Source: Novosphingobium mangrovisedimenti
Lineage (GTDB): Bacteria > Pseudomonadota > Alphaproteobacteria > Sphingomonadales > Sphingomonadaceae
Direction of reading: 5' to 3'
Length of the DNA stretch: 64,000 nt
Assembly (NCBI RefSeq): GCF_025153475.1
Contig: NZ_JANZXA010000004.1
Location: forward strand, 242,520 to 306,519
Each line of letters starts with the position of its first letter. Position 1 is the first letter of the stretch. Shown one piece after another: positions 54,844-64,000 of the stretch. A program made the translations under genes and the position numbers. The notes beneath the pieces were generated by a model, which was not told the origin of the DNA, searched no databases, and saw only the letters and a list, made by a program, of their open reading frames with translations.

Positions 54844-57828
54844 ATGGCAATCTTCCACCTCTCGGTCAAAGTCATCAGCCGCGCCTCGGGCCGCAGCGCC
54901 GTCGCGGCGGCGGCCTATCGTGCGGGTGAGCGCCTGCACGACGAGCGCCTCGACCGTGACCATGATTTCACGGGCAAGCCGGGCGTCGTTCACAGCGAAG
55001 TGCTGCTCCCCGAGAACGCGCCCGAGGAATGGCGCGACCGGGAGCGGCTGTGGAACGATGTCGAGGCCTTCGAGAAGCGCAAGGATGCCCAGCTGTCGCG
55101 CGAAGTGGAATTCGCGATTCCGAGGGAACTGAACCAGCAGCAGGGCATCGGACTGGCGCGCGACTTCGTGCGAGACCAGTTCGTGGACCAGGGCATGATT
55201 GCCGATCTCAATGTCCATTGGGATGTCGGTACTGACGGCCAGCCCAAACCCCATGCCCATGTCATGCTCACCATGCGCGAAGTCGGCGAGGACGGTTTCG
55301 GCACCAAGGTCCGCGACTGGAACCGCACCGAGATGGTCGAACAGTGGCGCGAACGCTGGGAAGAGCACGCCAACCAGCGTCTCGCCGAGCTGGACATCGA
55401 CGCCCGCATCGATCACCGCTCTCTGGAAGCGCAAGGCATCGACCTCGCACCGCAGGACAAAATCGGTCCGGCTGCCTCGCGCATGGGGACGCGTGGTCTC
55501 GAAGCCGAGCGGATCGAGGACCATCGTGCCATCGCCCGGGAGAATGGCGAGCGTATCATTGCCGAGCCGCGTATTGCGCTGGATGCGATCACGCACCAGC
55601 AGGCCACCTTCACCACTCGCGACCTGGCGATGTTCGTTCACCGCCACAGCGACGGCAAGGACCAGTACGATGCCGCCATGAGCGCGGTGCGTGGCTCGCC
55701 TGACCTGACTGAGCTGGGCAAGGACGGGCGCGGAGAAGTCCGGTTCACATCGCGCGAGATGATCGAGACCGAACAGCGCTTGCAGCGCGCGGCAGACCTG
55801 ATGGCCGAGCGCGACCGGCATGACGTATCGGAAAGCGTCCGGGACGGGGCACTGGCGCTTGCGGAGCACGGCGGACTTGTGCTGTCGGGCGAGCAGCGCG
55901 CGGCGTTCGACCATGCGACCGGGGGCCACGATCTGAGTGTGGTCGTCGGCTACGCCGGGACCGGCAAGAGCGCGATGCTGGGCGTGGCGCTTAAGGCGTG
56001 GGAGGATGCAGGGTTCAATGTGCGCGGCGCTGCCCTGTCGGGCATTGCCGCCGAAGGGCTGGAGAACGGCTCGGGCATCGCTTCGCGCACTATCGCCAGC
56101 ATGGAACATGGCTGGGCGCAAGGCCGCGATCTTCTATCCTCGCGCGATGTGCTGGTGATCGACGAGGCGGGCATGGTCGGTACGCGCCAGATGGAGCGCG
56201 TGCTGTCCCACGCCCAGGAGGCTGGCGCCAAAGTTGTGCTGGTCGGCGATCCGCAGCAATTGCAGGCGATCGAAGCCGGGGCAGCCTTCCGTGCGCTCCA
56301 CGAACGTCATGGCGGTGTCGAGATCACCGAAGTGCGCCGCCAGCGCGCCGGATGGCAGCAGGACACCACGCGCCACTTGGCCACCGGCCGAACCGGCGAG
56401 GCGATCCGGGCCTATAGGGAGCACGGCATGGTTCATGCCGCCGCCACCCGTGAGGCGGCGCGCGGCGAACTGGTCGAGCGCTGGGACCGCGAGCGCATCG
56501 CTGCGCCGGATCAAACCCGCATCATCCTCACCCACACCAATGATGAGGTGCGCGAACTCAACCAGGCCGCGCGCGGGCGCCTGCGCGAGGCCGGCGAGCT
56601 GGGCGACGACGTGTTGGTGAAGACCGAGCGCGGCGATCGGCACTTCGCAGGCGGCGACCGTGTCATATTCCTGAAGAACGAGCGGAGCCTTGAGGTCAAG
56701 AACGGTACGCTGGGCACCATCGAACAGGTCAACCCACAGAGCATGACCGTGCGCACTGACGACGGGCGCAGCGTGACGTTCGACACGAAGGATTATGCGC
56801 ATCTGGACCATGGCTACGCCGCCACGATCCATAAGGCACAGGGCATGACGGTCGATCGCGGCCATGTGCTGGCGACGCCAGGCATGGATCGCCATGCCGC
56901 GTATGTCGGGTTGTCCCGACACCGTGATAGTCTGCAGCTTCATTACGGCCGTGACGATTTCAAGGATGAAACCCGGCTGATCCGCGCCCTCTCGCGCGAG
57001 CGGGCCAAGGACATGGCGAGCGACTACGAGCGTCACGATCCGGCGCAGACCTTCGCCGAACGGCGGGGAATCACATTGCGCGAGCGGGTGACAGAGATCA
57101 TCCATAAGATGCCGGAGAAAGCGCGCGGGATGTTCGACGGTCTGCGCCTTGCCATCGGTGGGCAGGATCGCGCAGCGCCGGTCGCACCCGATCGGCCTCG
57201 CTCCATGCCCTCGGCTCCGCTCAAGGGAGCCTTCGCCGATTTCCGTCCTCCCGATGCTGCGAAAGCCGTCCAGGCCGAGCGTGATCCGATGCGGCAGATT
57301 GCCGTGGAGCGCCATGCCCGTGCCATCGCCGATGTCAGGAGGATGCAGGACAAAGGTCTGCCTGTCCTGCCGCACCAGACGGCCGAACTGGACAAGGCTC
57401 GCGAGGCGCTGAACACCACCGGTAAGCATTCAGCAGCGGACATGGAGCAGGCCTACAGCCGTAATCCCGCGCTGGTATCCGAAGCCGCCGCTGGCCGCAC
57501 CCGCCAGGCCATCCGCGCCATGCAGCTTGAGGCCGAAGTCCGCACCGATCCGCAGCTACGCGCCGACCGTTTCGTGGAAGGGTGGCGTCAGCTCAACCAG
57601 CATCGTGAGGAATTGAAGCGCGATGGGGACTTCCGGGGCGCGCGCAAAGTGTCCGAGCAGATGGCGGGCATGGCCAAGAGCCTCGAACGTGATGCGCAAG
57701 TGGAATCCTTGTTGCGTCCCCGCCGCCAGGACCTTGGTATCGACGTCGATACGGGCCGCAAGCTCGCTCACGATCTTACGGCAAGCGTCGGGATCGAGAT
57801 GGGCCGCAGCCACGGCCTCAGCCGTTAG
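54844..57828 (+). CDS. traA: Ti-type conjugative relaxase-helicase TraA
   Basis: The 994-residue protein has an N-terminal MobA/MobL relaxase domain with candidate Tyr25 (AAYRAGERL) and the HxH metal site His137/His139 (KPHAHVMLTMR), then a RecD/TraI-type helicase with Walker A GYAGTGKSAML (369-379), Walker B VLVIDEAGMV (Asp440-Glu441) and a UvrD-like C part (YAATIHKAQGMTVDRGHVLA). A coiled C-terminus follows. It nicks oriT and unwinds the transferred strand. ATG 54844 is chosen because MobA/MobL homology starts there. The next gene follows after 11 bp. Confidence 0.95.
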   Translation: MAIFHLSVKVISRASGRSAVAAAAYRAGERLHDERLDRDHDFTGKPGVVHSEVLLPENAPEEWRDRERLWNDVEAFEKRKDAQLSREVEFAIPRELNQQQGIGLARDFVRDQFVDQGMIADLNVHWDVGTDGQPKPHAHVMLTMREVGEDGFGTKVRDWNRTEMVEQWRERWEEHANQRLAELDIDARIDHRSLEAQGIDLAPQDKIGPAASRMGTRGLEAERIEDHRAIARENGERIIAEPRIALDAITHQQATFTTRDLAMFVHRHSDGKDQYDAAMSAVRGSPDLTELGKDGRGEVRFTSREMIETEQRLQRAADLMAERDRHDVSESVRDGALALAEHGGLVLSGEQRAAFDHATGGHDLSVVVGYAGTGKSAMLGVALKAWEDAGFNVRGAALSGIAAEGLENGSGIASRTIASMEHGWAQGRDLLSSRDVLVIDEAGMVGTRQMERVLSHAQEAGAKVVLVGDPQQLQAIEAGAAFRALHERHGGVEITEVRRQRAGWQQDTTRHLATGRTGEAIRAYREHGMVHAAATREAARGELVERWDRERIAAPDQTRIILTHTNDEVRELNQAARGRLREAGELGDDVLVKTERGDRHFAGGDRVIFLKNERSLEVKNGTLGTIEQVNPQSMTVRTDDGRSVTFDTKDYAHLDHGYAATIHKAQGMTVDRGHVLATPGMDRHAAYVGLSRHRDSLQLHYGRDDFKDETRLIRALSRERAKDMASDYERHDPAQTFAERRGITLRERVTEIIHKMPEKARGMFDGLRLAIGGQDRAAPVAPDRPRSMPSAPLKGAFADFRPPDAAKAVQAERDPMRQIAVERHARAIADVRRMQDKGLPVLPHQTAELDKAREALNTTGKHSAADMEQAYSRNPALVSEAAAGRTRQAIRAMQLEAEVRTDPQLRADRFVEGWRQLNQHREELKRDGDFRGARKVSEQMAGMAKSLERDAQVESLLRPRRQDLGIDVDTGRKLAHDLTASVGIEMGRSHGLSR

Positions 57829-57839
57829 GAGGAATGATT

Positions 57840-58538
57840 ATGGACAATCTGCCAATGCCATCTCCCGAAATTGATCCGGCGGTTCGGGCCTTCACGCGGC
57901 TTGGTGAAAAGGTGGACCTGCTGGAAGCGGCCATTGCTGGGCTTGCCGCCAGGCGCGATGCTGCGCCCGACTACAGCGAAACACTGGGAAAGATCGAAGC
58001 CCAACTGGGCAGGATGCGCGAAGCGATCAATACGCTTGGGCGCCGACCGGCGATAGAACTTACGCCCTATGAAATGGCGCGACAGATTTCCGAAGCCGGT
58101 GCGAAAGCCCGTGCGGAGGACGGTATCGCCATTGCACAGGCGCGAGGGCGGATGGACGGGGCGGCGGGCCAAATGGAGCGACTGGTGGGCGTAGTCGCGA
58201 CCGCCCGTGAGCAGCGCCGCCGCTTTGCATGGGCGGCGGGCGGCGGCTTGCTCGCGGGGATGTTGCTGTGGTCGTTCCTTCCCGGGGTGATCCTGCGCAC
58301 TTTGCCGCAGGGATGGCACATGCCTGAAGCAATGGCTGCACATATCATTGGTGAGCCGACACTTTGGGAAGCGGGTTCTCGCCTCATGCAGGCCGATAGT
58401 CCACGGGCATGGAATGCGCTGGCCGAGGCTGTGAATGTGCTGCGCGACAATGACGAAGCGTTGGGAAAATGCCAAGCTGCAGCGAATAAAGTTCACAACT
58501 CTGTGCGCTGTACATTCAATGTGGAGCCCCGCAAATAA
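57840..58538 (+). CDS. DUF6118 family protein
   Basis: The 232-residue protein has a helical N-terminus (VRAFTRLGEKVDLLEAAIAGL, LGKIEAQLGRMREAI), one transmembrane helix (FAWAAGGGLLAGMLLWSFL), and a C-terminal part with two Cys. Its position right after traA matches DUF6118 proteins of sphingomonad mobile elements. ATG 57840 is preferred over 57834 because AGGAGG is 7 bp before it. Function unknown; a membrane-linked transfer role is an inference. Confidence 0.8.
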   Translation: MDNLPMPSPEIDPAVRAFTRLGEKVDLLEAAIAGLAARRDAAPDYSETLGKIEAQLGRMREAINTLGRRPAIELTPYEMARQISEAGAKARAEDGIAIAQARGRMDGAAGQMERLVGVVATAREQRRRFAWAAGGGLLAGMLLWSFLPGVILRTLPQGWHMPEAMAAHIIGEPTLWEAGSRLMQADSPRAWNALAEAVNVLRDNDEALGKCQAAANKVHNSVRCTFNVEPRK

Positions 58539-59041
58539 ATTCGGTCCGAAGGGCTTTCGTCTACCCGCGAACGCTGGCGCATCGGTCGTGTCGGTGTTTT
58601 CAGTCAGGTTCGAGCTTCACAAGTCCGCCCCTACCGGAAGTCACGGTAACCACCCAAGCCCAGCTAAGTCCTCTCAGGACGCGACCACTGGAATAATATG
58701 CCACCGACTGGGTTGAAAAACGTGTCCTCACCTACCGGGAAATCTTATCAACATGCTGATTTCAAAAATTTAATTCCGCCGTTGACCTTCGAGGTGTCTA
58801 TCGACGCTGTATCGCTCGCTCTTGGGCGTAAGCCTCTGGCTGGGGGAAATTCGAATATGCTGACCATGCACTTTCGTCGTTGTGCATTTGGCGCTGCTCT
58901 TTCCGCATTCTGGCTAGGACATTTTTCGAGAGGTCTCGGCCATTCTGTTTCTGACGCGGAACGTTCCAAAGCTTGAGCGGATAGCTGCGCGGGGCTTTGC
59001 GGCGAGCCGATATTTCCGAATTTAGAATGGGGTGCGATGTG
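58539..59041. other. Gene-free interval between the mobilisation module and the Calx-beta gene
   Basis: This 503-bp stretch has several short open frames but none with coding signals or recognisable products. It is more AT-rich than the core genome, particularly near 58740-58780. TTGACC near 58781 could be part of a promoter for the downstream gene. The right end of the island may lie here, but no att copy was found by eye. Confidence 0.5.
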
Positions 59042-60592
59042 ATGACTTCGCGAGGTGTCGTCGGTCTTTTGATGACGGTTTCGGTTTTGTGCGTTGGTTC
59101 TGCTAATGCACAGGAATCATACACTTACAGCTACGATGCGCAGGGTCGTCTGGTCAGGAGTTCTCGTGCCGGCGGGCCGAGCAGTGGCGAGGCGAGGTCG
59201 ATTTCCTACGATGACGCGAATAACCGGACCAACTACACGGTTGCGGAGCCCATCGCGGCACCTTCGGTTTCCATAGGAAATGCTAGTACCATTGAAGGCG
59301 GAAAGCTCGTCTTCCCGGTGAACCTGTCGGGAACCTCTGCCTCTACCATCTCGGTCAATTACGCGACAGCCGGCGGCTCCGCGACCTCAGGGAACGATTT
59401 CACGGCGGCGACGGGGACTCTTACGATTCCTGCAGGCCAGACCAGCGGCACCATCAATGTCTCCACCACAAACGATAAGGTTGTCGAGACGTCGGAAACG
59501 ATGACAGTCACCATCTCGTCCCCATCCGGAGGAGCAACGCTTGGGACTGCAACCGGCACGGGTACGATTAGCGACAACGATTCTAGTCTCGTAATCGGCA
59601 ACGCTTCGGTGACCGAAGGGGGAACCCTGTCCTTCACTGTGACACGTTCAGGAGACATCACTCGATCGGTGAGTGCCAGTTATGCAACCGCTAACGGATC
59701 GGCTGTCGCAGGCAGTGACTATACCGCCAAGTCCGGGACCGTGAGTTTCGCAGTCAACCAGACAAGCGCCACAATCAGCATTGCCACCGTCAATGATCTC
59801 GCTGTTGAATCCACTGAGACCATGTCGGTTACACTCTCGAACCCATCGACCTACGCGACCATCACGACAGCGACCGGCACAGGTTCCATCAACGATGACG
59901 ACATCGCATTCGCCAACCTGGCGATTGGCAATGCTGCGGCCGTTACCGAAGGCGGCACATTGGCATTCACCGTAACGCGTTCGGGCAATACGACATCGGC
60001 TGTGAGCGTGGGCTATGCGACGGCCAATGGCACGGCGACCGCAGGAAGCGACTACACCGCCAAGTCCGGAACCCTGAACTTCGCCGCCAATCAGACAAGC
60101 GCCACAATCAATGTCGCCACGATTGACGACACTTCGGTGGAATCTGCGGAGACCATGAGCGTGTCGCTGTCCAATCCGTCTACTTATGCAAGCGTTACGA
60201 CGGCAACCGGCGCAGGCACGATCAACGACAACGATGTCGTGACCGGCCCCTCGATCTCCATCAACGACGCCAGCGCTACAGAAGCCAGCAATCTGGTTTT
60301 CACCGTGACCCTCTCGGCTACCAGTTCAAGCAGCATCAGCGTGAACTATGCGACCGCGACTGGCACGGCGGCGGCCAACGATTTCACGGCCACCTCGGGA
60401 ACCCTCACCTTCTCACCCGGCCAAATATCAAAAACCATCTCTGTTCCGACACATGACGATAACCGCGTTGAGACAGATGAATATATGTACGTCAACCTTT
60501 CCGGAGCCACGAACGGATCAGTCATTTCTGACGGTCAGGGCAGGGGCACAATCCAAGACAACGGCCTTGGTGGAGGTTGCAAGATATGTTGA
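59042..60592 (+). CDS. Exported Calx-beta repeat protein
   Basis: The 516-residue protein has a signal peptide (GVVGLLMTVSVLCVGSANAQ), a short YD-repeat-like stretch (YTYSYDAQGRLVRSSRAGG, SYDDANNRTNY), then four Calx-beta domains of about 100-110 residues. These start near PSVSIGNASTIEGG, SLVIGNASVTEGG, LAIGNAAAVTEGG and PSISINDASATEA and mostly end in GTISDND-like loops. Calx-beta domains bind calcium and stiffen surface proteins. The end GGGCKIC is short and Cys-rich. ATG 59042 follows GGGGTG. It is probably secreted or surface-exposed alongside the RHS protein. Confidence 0.85.
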   Translation: MTSRGVVGLLMTVSVLCVGSANAQESYTYSYDAQGRLVRSSRAGGPSSGEARSISYDDANNRTNYTVAEPIAAPSVSIGNASTIEGGKLVFPVNLSGTSASTISVNYATAGGSATSGNDFTAATGTLTIPAGQTSGTINVSTTNDKVVETSETMTVTISSPSGGATLGTATGTGTISDNDSSLVIGNASVTEGGTLSFTVTRSGDITRSVSASYATANGSAVAGSDYTAKSGTVSFAVNQTSATISIATVNDLAVESTETMSVTLSNPSTYATITTATGTGSINDDDIAFANLAIGNAAAVTEGGTLAFTVTRSGNTTSAVSVGYATANGTATAGSDYTAKSGTLNFAANQTSATINVATIDDTSVESAETMSVSLSNPSTYASVTTATGAGTINDNDVVTGPSISINDASATEASNLVFTVTLSATSSSSISVNYATATGTAAANDFTATSGTLTFSPGQISKTISVPTHDDNRVETDEYMYVNLSGATNGSVISDGQGRGTIQDNGLGGGCKIC

Positions 60593-60639
60593 AACTACAC
60601 GCTTCGACAATGCTGAGCAGGAATAAATTTGAGGGTAAA

Positions 60640-63600
60640 ATGAATACCTTACCGCATAGTAACCTCCGCCTGCATGGTCAGGGAGCTGCGCCATTCAAAC
60701 CCATGCTTATGCTCGGAGCCTCGCTTATTGCCATGGCTCCACTTCCGGCATTTGCGCAGCTGGCCGATGACGCCACCCCGCCTCAGCGATGGGTTGTCGA
60801 CGAACGCGGTGTCAATCTGGCCACTGGGCAGGCGAATGTTCTCAATGTCCCGATTTCAATCGGAACCAACGGTCAGGGAATGGCTTTTGGTGGAATGCTA
60901 GGTATCCGCCGTGAATTGCAGTATTCCATCGAACAGATCAGTTCGACTGAACTTGCCGCTGTGGTCGGCGGAACGAGGATCAAGTTTACGCTCAGTGGAA
61001 GCACGTGGGTCAATGCGCAAGGCGGCGGCGAAACACTGGTTGCAACCGGCAATATCTGGAGCGGTGGCAGCTACACTCTGACAATGCGTGACGGCACAGT
61101 TGCCTTCTTCGATCAGTCGCCGATAGCTGGTGTTGCTGTTGATGAGATAAAATATTTCAGCCTCAATGCCGTCGCGCTTGCAAAATACATTATCAAACCA
61201 GGTGGAGAGAAGATATCATTTTACTATAAAAATATGATGAGTGGATCTTTGGCTGGAGAAAGGAGTAATATTCGACTAATTTCTGCCGTATCATCGAACG
61301 GTTTCATGGCTAAACTTGAATACGCTGGCGCCACACTTTCCGATGGGTACAGCAATTTTTTTCTCCTTACCAAGGCAACACTCATCAATCTGTCGGTAGA
61401 CTATTGCGACCCGGCAGCTGACAGTTGCACCAGCCTCACGCAACAATGGCCATCTGTAACTTACGCCACATCGTCTGATGGCTCTCAGAAGCAGCAAACA
61501 GATCTTCTTGGGCGAACAATCACATATACCACCGTTGGCACCCAGCAGGTAAAAATCCGCAGAGCATCTTCATCAACTGATAATGAAATAATATCGTACG
61601 CTTACAGCAGTGGCGCTAATAGAGTTTCGTCTATTACTGTTGATGGAAGTACATGGCAATACGCTTGGTCGTCGGCAGATCCCGTCATGACGGTGACGGT
61701 GACCAATCCGGATACGACGCAGCACGTTGTCACTGTCGATACCAATCAGAATCAGGTCCTTACTTACCGTGATGAGTTGAACGCGACCACGACCTACCAG
61801 TATGATAGCAACGGCCGTCTGACTTACGCAGTAGGGCCTGGGGGAACAATCACCTCAGGCGTACCAACTGCCGGATATACGAAATACACCTACGATGCGC
61901 GCGGCAATGTCAAAGAAACGCGCAAGGTGTCAAAGACGCCCGGCACGCCAGCTGACATTGTCACGACGGCCAGCTATCCATCGACTTGTGCGAACTTGAA
62001 AACATGCAACCAGCCTACCTGGACGCGGGACGCCCTCGGTCATCAGACCGACTACACATACAACGCCACTCACGGCGGCCTGTTAACGGTAACGGCTCCG
62101 GCAGATGCTTCGGGTGTCCGGCCGCAGACACGCTACAGCTACACGGCGATGCAGGCCTACTATAAGAACAGTTCGGGTTCGATCGTTGCGTCCGGCATCA
62201 ATCAGTACCAATTGACGGCGACATCGACTTGCCTCTCGGCGACCAGCGCCAATCCGGCCAGTTGCGTCGGCTCGGCCAACGAGAGCAAGAGGACTGTTTC
62301 ATACGGGCCGCAGACCGCTGGAACGGCAAACAACCTGTTCCCGGTCAGTTCAACCGCTTCCGCGGGCAATGGCTCTGTGACCACTACCGTATCGTCCGTC
62401 TATGATAATGTCGGCAATGTCGTTTCGGTTGATGGTCCCTTGAGCGGAACAGGCGATACGACGGTATACCGCTACGATGCCGCGCGCGAGTTGGTCGGCG
62501 TCGTCAGCCCGGATCCGGACGGCACGGGATCGCGTATCCCGCTGGCGCAACGCACGACATATAATGTGGACGGTCAGGTGACGATGGTCGAGACCGGCAC
62601 CGTCGCCGATCAGTCGGATACGGCATGGAACAATTTCAGTTCACTGCAGCAAACATCCACGACTTATGACGGCAATGCGCGCGCCATTAAGATGACCGTA
62701 ACGGCCGGTGGTACGACGTACGCATTGAGCCAGCAAAGCTACGATAACATGGGGCGGGTGAAATGCACTGTGGTTCGCATGGACCCAACACAGTGGTCAA
62801 GTCAGAGCGACGCCTGCACACCGCAAACTAGCGGCGCATACGGCCCGGACCGGGTTGCAAAGCCAACGTATGATGCGGTCGGCCGCGTTTTGACCGTCAC
62901 TACCGGCCTGGGGACCAGCGCGTCTGCAGTTACGCAGACTGCTATATATACGACCGATGGGTTGCTCGCGAGCGTGAAGGACGCGAATAACAACAAAACC
63001 ACTTACACGTACGACGGGTTCGACCGGCTTTCGAAAACGAATTACCCATCGAGCACCAAGGGCGCGGGAAGCAGTTCGAGCACGGACTATGAGCAGCTGA
63101 CCTATGGCGACAATGTTCACGTCACATCGCTGCGGCTGCGTGACGGTTCGAGCATGAGCCTCGCTTACGACAACCTTGATCGCATCGTCACGCGGACGCC
63201 GCCGGGCGAAACGGCGATCAGCTATACGTACAACTTGGCGGGGCAGCCGACGCTGGTCACTCAAGGTTCCGTCAACCTCACCAGCAGCTATGATGCCCTT
63301 GGCCGCATGACGAGCGAAGCGCAGGCCTTCGGCTCCATGTCCTATCAGTATGACACGGCAGGCAATCCCATCAGGCTTACCTGGGGCGACGGCTTCTACG
63401 TCAACTACGATTACGACAACACTGGCCAGATCACCAAGATTCGTGAGAATGGTGCTACCAGTGGGGTCGGAGTGCTCGCGCAGTATGGATACGACAATCT
63501 CGGCCGGCGCAGCACGATTACTTTCGGCAACGGTACGACCCGTACCTACGCCTGGGATACCATCAGCCGCTTGTCCGGCCTGCAGGTCAATCTGGCAGGA

Positions 63601-63954
63601 ACCACCAGCGACCTGACCATCGGCAAGGTCGGCAGCACCGGCACCGCGATTGCCTATAACCCGGCTTCGCAAATCATTGGCCTTGCCCGCAGCAACAGCG
63701 CTTACGCCTATACGGGCGGCTATGCGGTCAACCGCAATTATACGGCAAACGGTTTGAACCAGTACACGGCTGCCGGAGCGACGAGCTTCGGGTATGATAC
63801 GCGTGGCAATCTCACCACTTCCGGCTCATCGACTTACAGCTATTCCAAGCTCAATCTGCTGACTAGCGCACCAGGCTGTCGCGCGACATTCAGGTTGAGA
63901 AAGCGCGACAAACAAGATGAGAATGCTGCGTTCCGGGATTGGCGAAGGGCGTAG
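60640..63954 (+). CDS. Exported RHS/YD-repeat protein, C-terminus displaced
   Basis: The 1104-residue protein has a signal peptide (PMLMLGASLIAMAPLPAFAQ) and a long series of YD repeats, such as YQYDSNGRLTYAVGPGG, YTYDARGNVKETRK, YTYDGFDRLSKTNYP and YQYDTAGNPIRLTWG. RHS proteins build a cocoon that encloses a C-terminal toxin after a conserved core ending DPxG. Here that core is missing; after YSKLNLLTSAPG the frame continues as CRATFRLRKRDKQDENAAF, unlike RHS. The N-terminal third is AT-rich. ATG 60640 is chosen for GAGGG at 60631 and the signal peptide. It may be a disrupted gene. Confidence 0.8.
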   Translation: MNTLPHSNLRLHGQGAAPFKPMLMLGASLIAMAPLPAFAQLADDATPPQRWVVDERGVNLATGQANVLNVPISIGTNGQGMAFGGMLGIRRELQYSIEQISSTELAAVVGGTRIKFTLSGSTWVNAQGGGETLVATGNIWSGGSYTLTMRDGTVAFFDQSPIAGVAVDEIKYFSLNAVALAKYIIKPGGEKISFYYKNMMSGSLAGERSNIRLISAVSSNGFMAKLEYAGATLSDGYSNFFLLTKATLINLSVDYCDPAADSCTSLTQQWPSVTYATSSDGSQKQQTDLLGRTITYTTVGTQQVKIRRASSSTDNEIISYAYSSGANRVSSITVDGSTWQYAWSSADPVMTVTVTNPDTTQHVVTVDTNQNQVLTYRDELNATTTYQYDSNGRLTYAVGPGGTITSGVPTAGYTKYTYDARGNVKETRKVSKTPGTPADIVTTASYPSTCANLKTCNQPTWTRDALGHQTDYTYNATHGGLLTVTAPADASGVRPQTRYSYTAMQAYYKNSSGSIVASGINQYQLTATSTCLSATSANPASCVGSANESKRTVSYGPQTAGTANNLFPVSSTASAGNGSVTTTVSSVYDNVGNVVSVDGPLSGTGDTTVYRYDAARELVGVVSPDPDGTGSRIPLAQRTTYNVDGQVTMVETGTVADQSDTAWNNFSSLQQTSTTYDGNARAIKMTVTAGGTTYALSQQSYDNMGRVKCTVVRMDPTQWSSQSDACTPQTSGAYGPDRVAKPTYDAVGRVLTVTTGLGTSASAVTQTAIYTTDGLLASVKDANNNKTTYTYDGFDRLSKTNYPSSTKGAGSSSSTDYEQLTYGDNVHVTSLRLRDGSSMSLAYDNLDRIVTRTPPGETAISYTYNLAGQPTLVTQGSVNLTSSYDALGRMTSEAQAFGSMSYQYDTAGNPIRLTWGDGFYVNYDYDNTGQITKIRENGATSGVGVLAQYGYDNLGRRSTITFGNGTTRTYAWDTISRLSGLQVNLAGTTSDLTIGKVGSTGTAIAYNPASQIIGLARSNSAYAYTGGYAVNRNYTANGLNQYTAAGATSFGYDTRGNLTTSGSSTYSYSKLNLLTSAPGCRATFRLRKRDKQDENAAFRDWRRA

Positions 63955-63978
63955 CCCGTAGCCGATCCCGGAACGCAG
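63926..63978. repeat. Strong hairpin at the broken end of the RHS gene
   Basis: CTGCGTTCCGGGATTGGC (63926-63943) pairs with GCCGATCCCGGAACGCAG (63961-63978) with one mismatch. A small inner stem GGGC-GTA-GCCC sits in the loop. GGAGGCGCCTTTT follows. The RHS frame stops inside the loop. It could be the end of an insertion element, a REP-like sequence or a recombination site; the window ends too soon to tell. Confidence 0.5.
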
Positions 63979-64000
63979 GAGGCGCCTTTTGAAGGGTGCC

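Larger units (their letters stand above)
42740..58538. mobile_element. Integrated mobilisable island carrying a type II-C CRISPR-Cas9 system
   Basis: The left edge is set by the serine recombinase ending 28 bp before rdgB and by a dyad sequence in its last codons. Gene content is accessory throughout: recombinase, toxin-antitoxin, AlpA-type regulator, CRISPR-Cas, TraD, TraC, oriT, TraA, DUF6118. No type IV secretion genes lie in the window, so it looks mobilisable rather than self-transmissible unless they are further right. The right edge is uncertain and may lie beyond 64000, since the Calx-beta and RHS genes are also accessory in character. Confidence 0.65.

Overview
The window is GC-rich chromosomal DNA from an alphaproteobacterium, most likely a sphingomonad (Novosphingobium/Sphingobium-like). 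This rests on the dusB-ntrB-ntrC-ntrY-ntrX-hfq-hflX gene order, an IspDF fusion, a lipoyl domain fused to PdhB, an Hfq with two Sm domains, and AlpA/TraA/DUF6118 accessory genes of the kind found in sphingomonad islands. No rRNA or tRNA gene was recognised.

Bases 1-42700 are mostly core genome. They hold a five-gene tripartite ABC exporter (HlyD-type adaptor cut by the window edge, double-NBD ATPase, two permeases, NodT-type outer-membrane lipoprotein). Next come ftsB, pdhA-pdhB, a squalene/phytoene-synthase-like gene, an EF-hand protein, trmFO, an S41 peptidase, gyrA, an exported alpha-helical protein, a beta-carbonic anhydrase, lipA, a COQ10/RatA-like gene, cinA-C, ispDF, the dusB-ntrBC-ntrYX-hfq-hflX cluster, mazG, parE, an LpoA-like lipoprotein, rsmI-yraN-gshB, aqpZ, xerC, hemW and rdgB.

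Bases about 42730-58540 form an accessory island inserted just upstream of rdgB. In order it carries a large serine recombinase translationally coupled to a Phd/VapC-type toxin-antitoxin pair, a small hypothetical gene, an AlpA-type regulator, a 10-bp-phased iteron block, and a nucleotidyltransferase-HEPN fusion gene. Then comes a complete type II-C CRISPR-Cas locus: 20 identical 36-bp repeats with 19 spacers of 30 bp, cas2, cas1, a compact 1053-residue Cas9, and a divergently encoded tracrRNA with its own terminator. A mobilisation module follows: a hypothetical protein, a sigma-region-4-like protein, TraD, TraC, a Ti-type oriT, the TraA relaxase-helicase and a DUF6118 protein. A Cas9 system therefore appears to ride on a site-specifically integrating, mobilisable element.

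Bases 58540-64000 hold an intergenic stretch, an exported Calx-beta-repeat protein and a large exported RHS/YD-repeat protein. The conserved C-terminus of the RHS protein is missing. Its reading frame runs into unrelated sequence ending in a strong hairpin at the window edge, which looks like the end of an inserted element.

The most interesting targets are the CRISPR island and its unusual parts: the divergent tracrRNA/cas9 region with a palindromic TTGACC box, an array with no visible leader sitting 31 bp behind a nucleotidyltransferase-HEPN gene, seven consecutive spacers starting with G, the toxin-antitoxin-recombinase operon, the 42-bp dyad at the recombinase 3' end, and the 10-bp iteron block.
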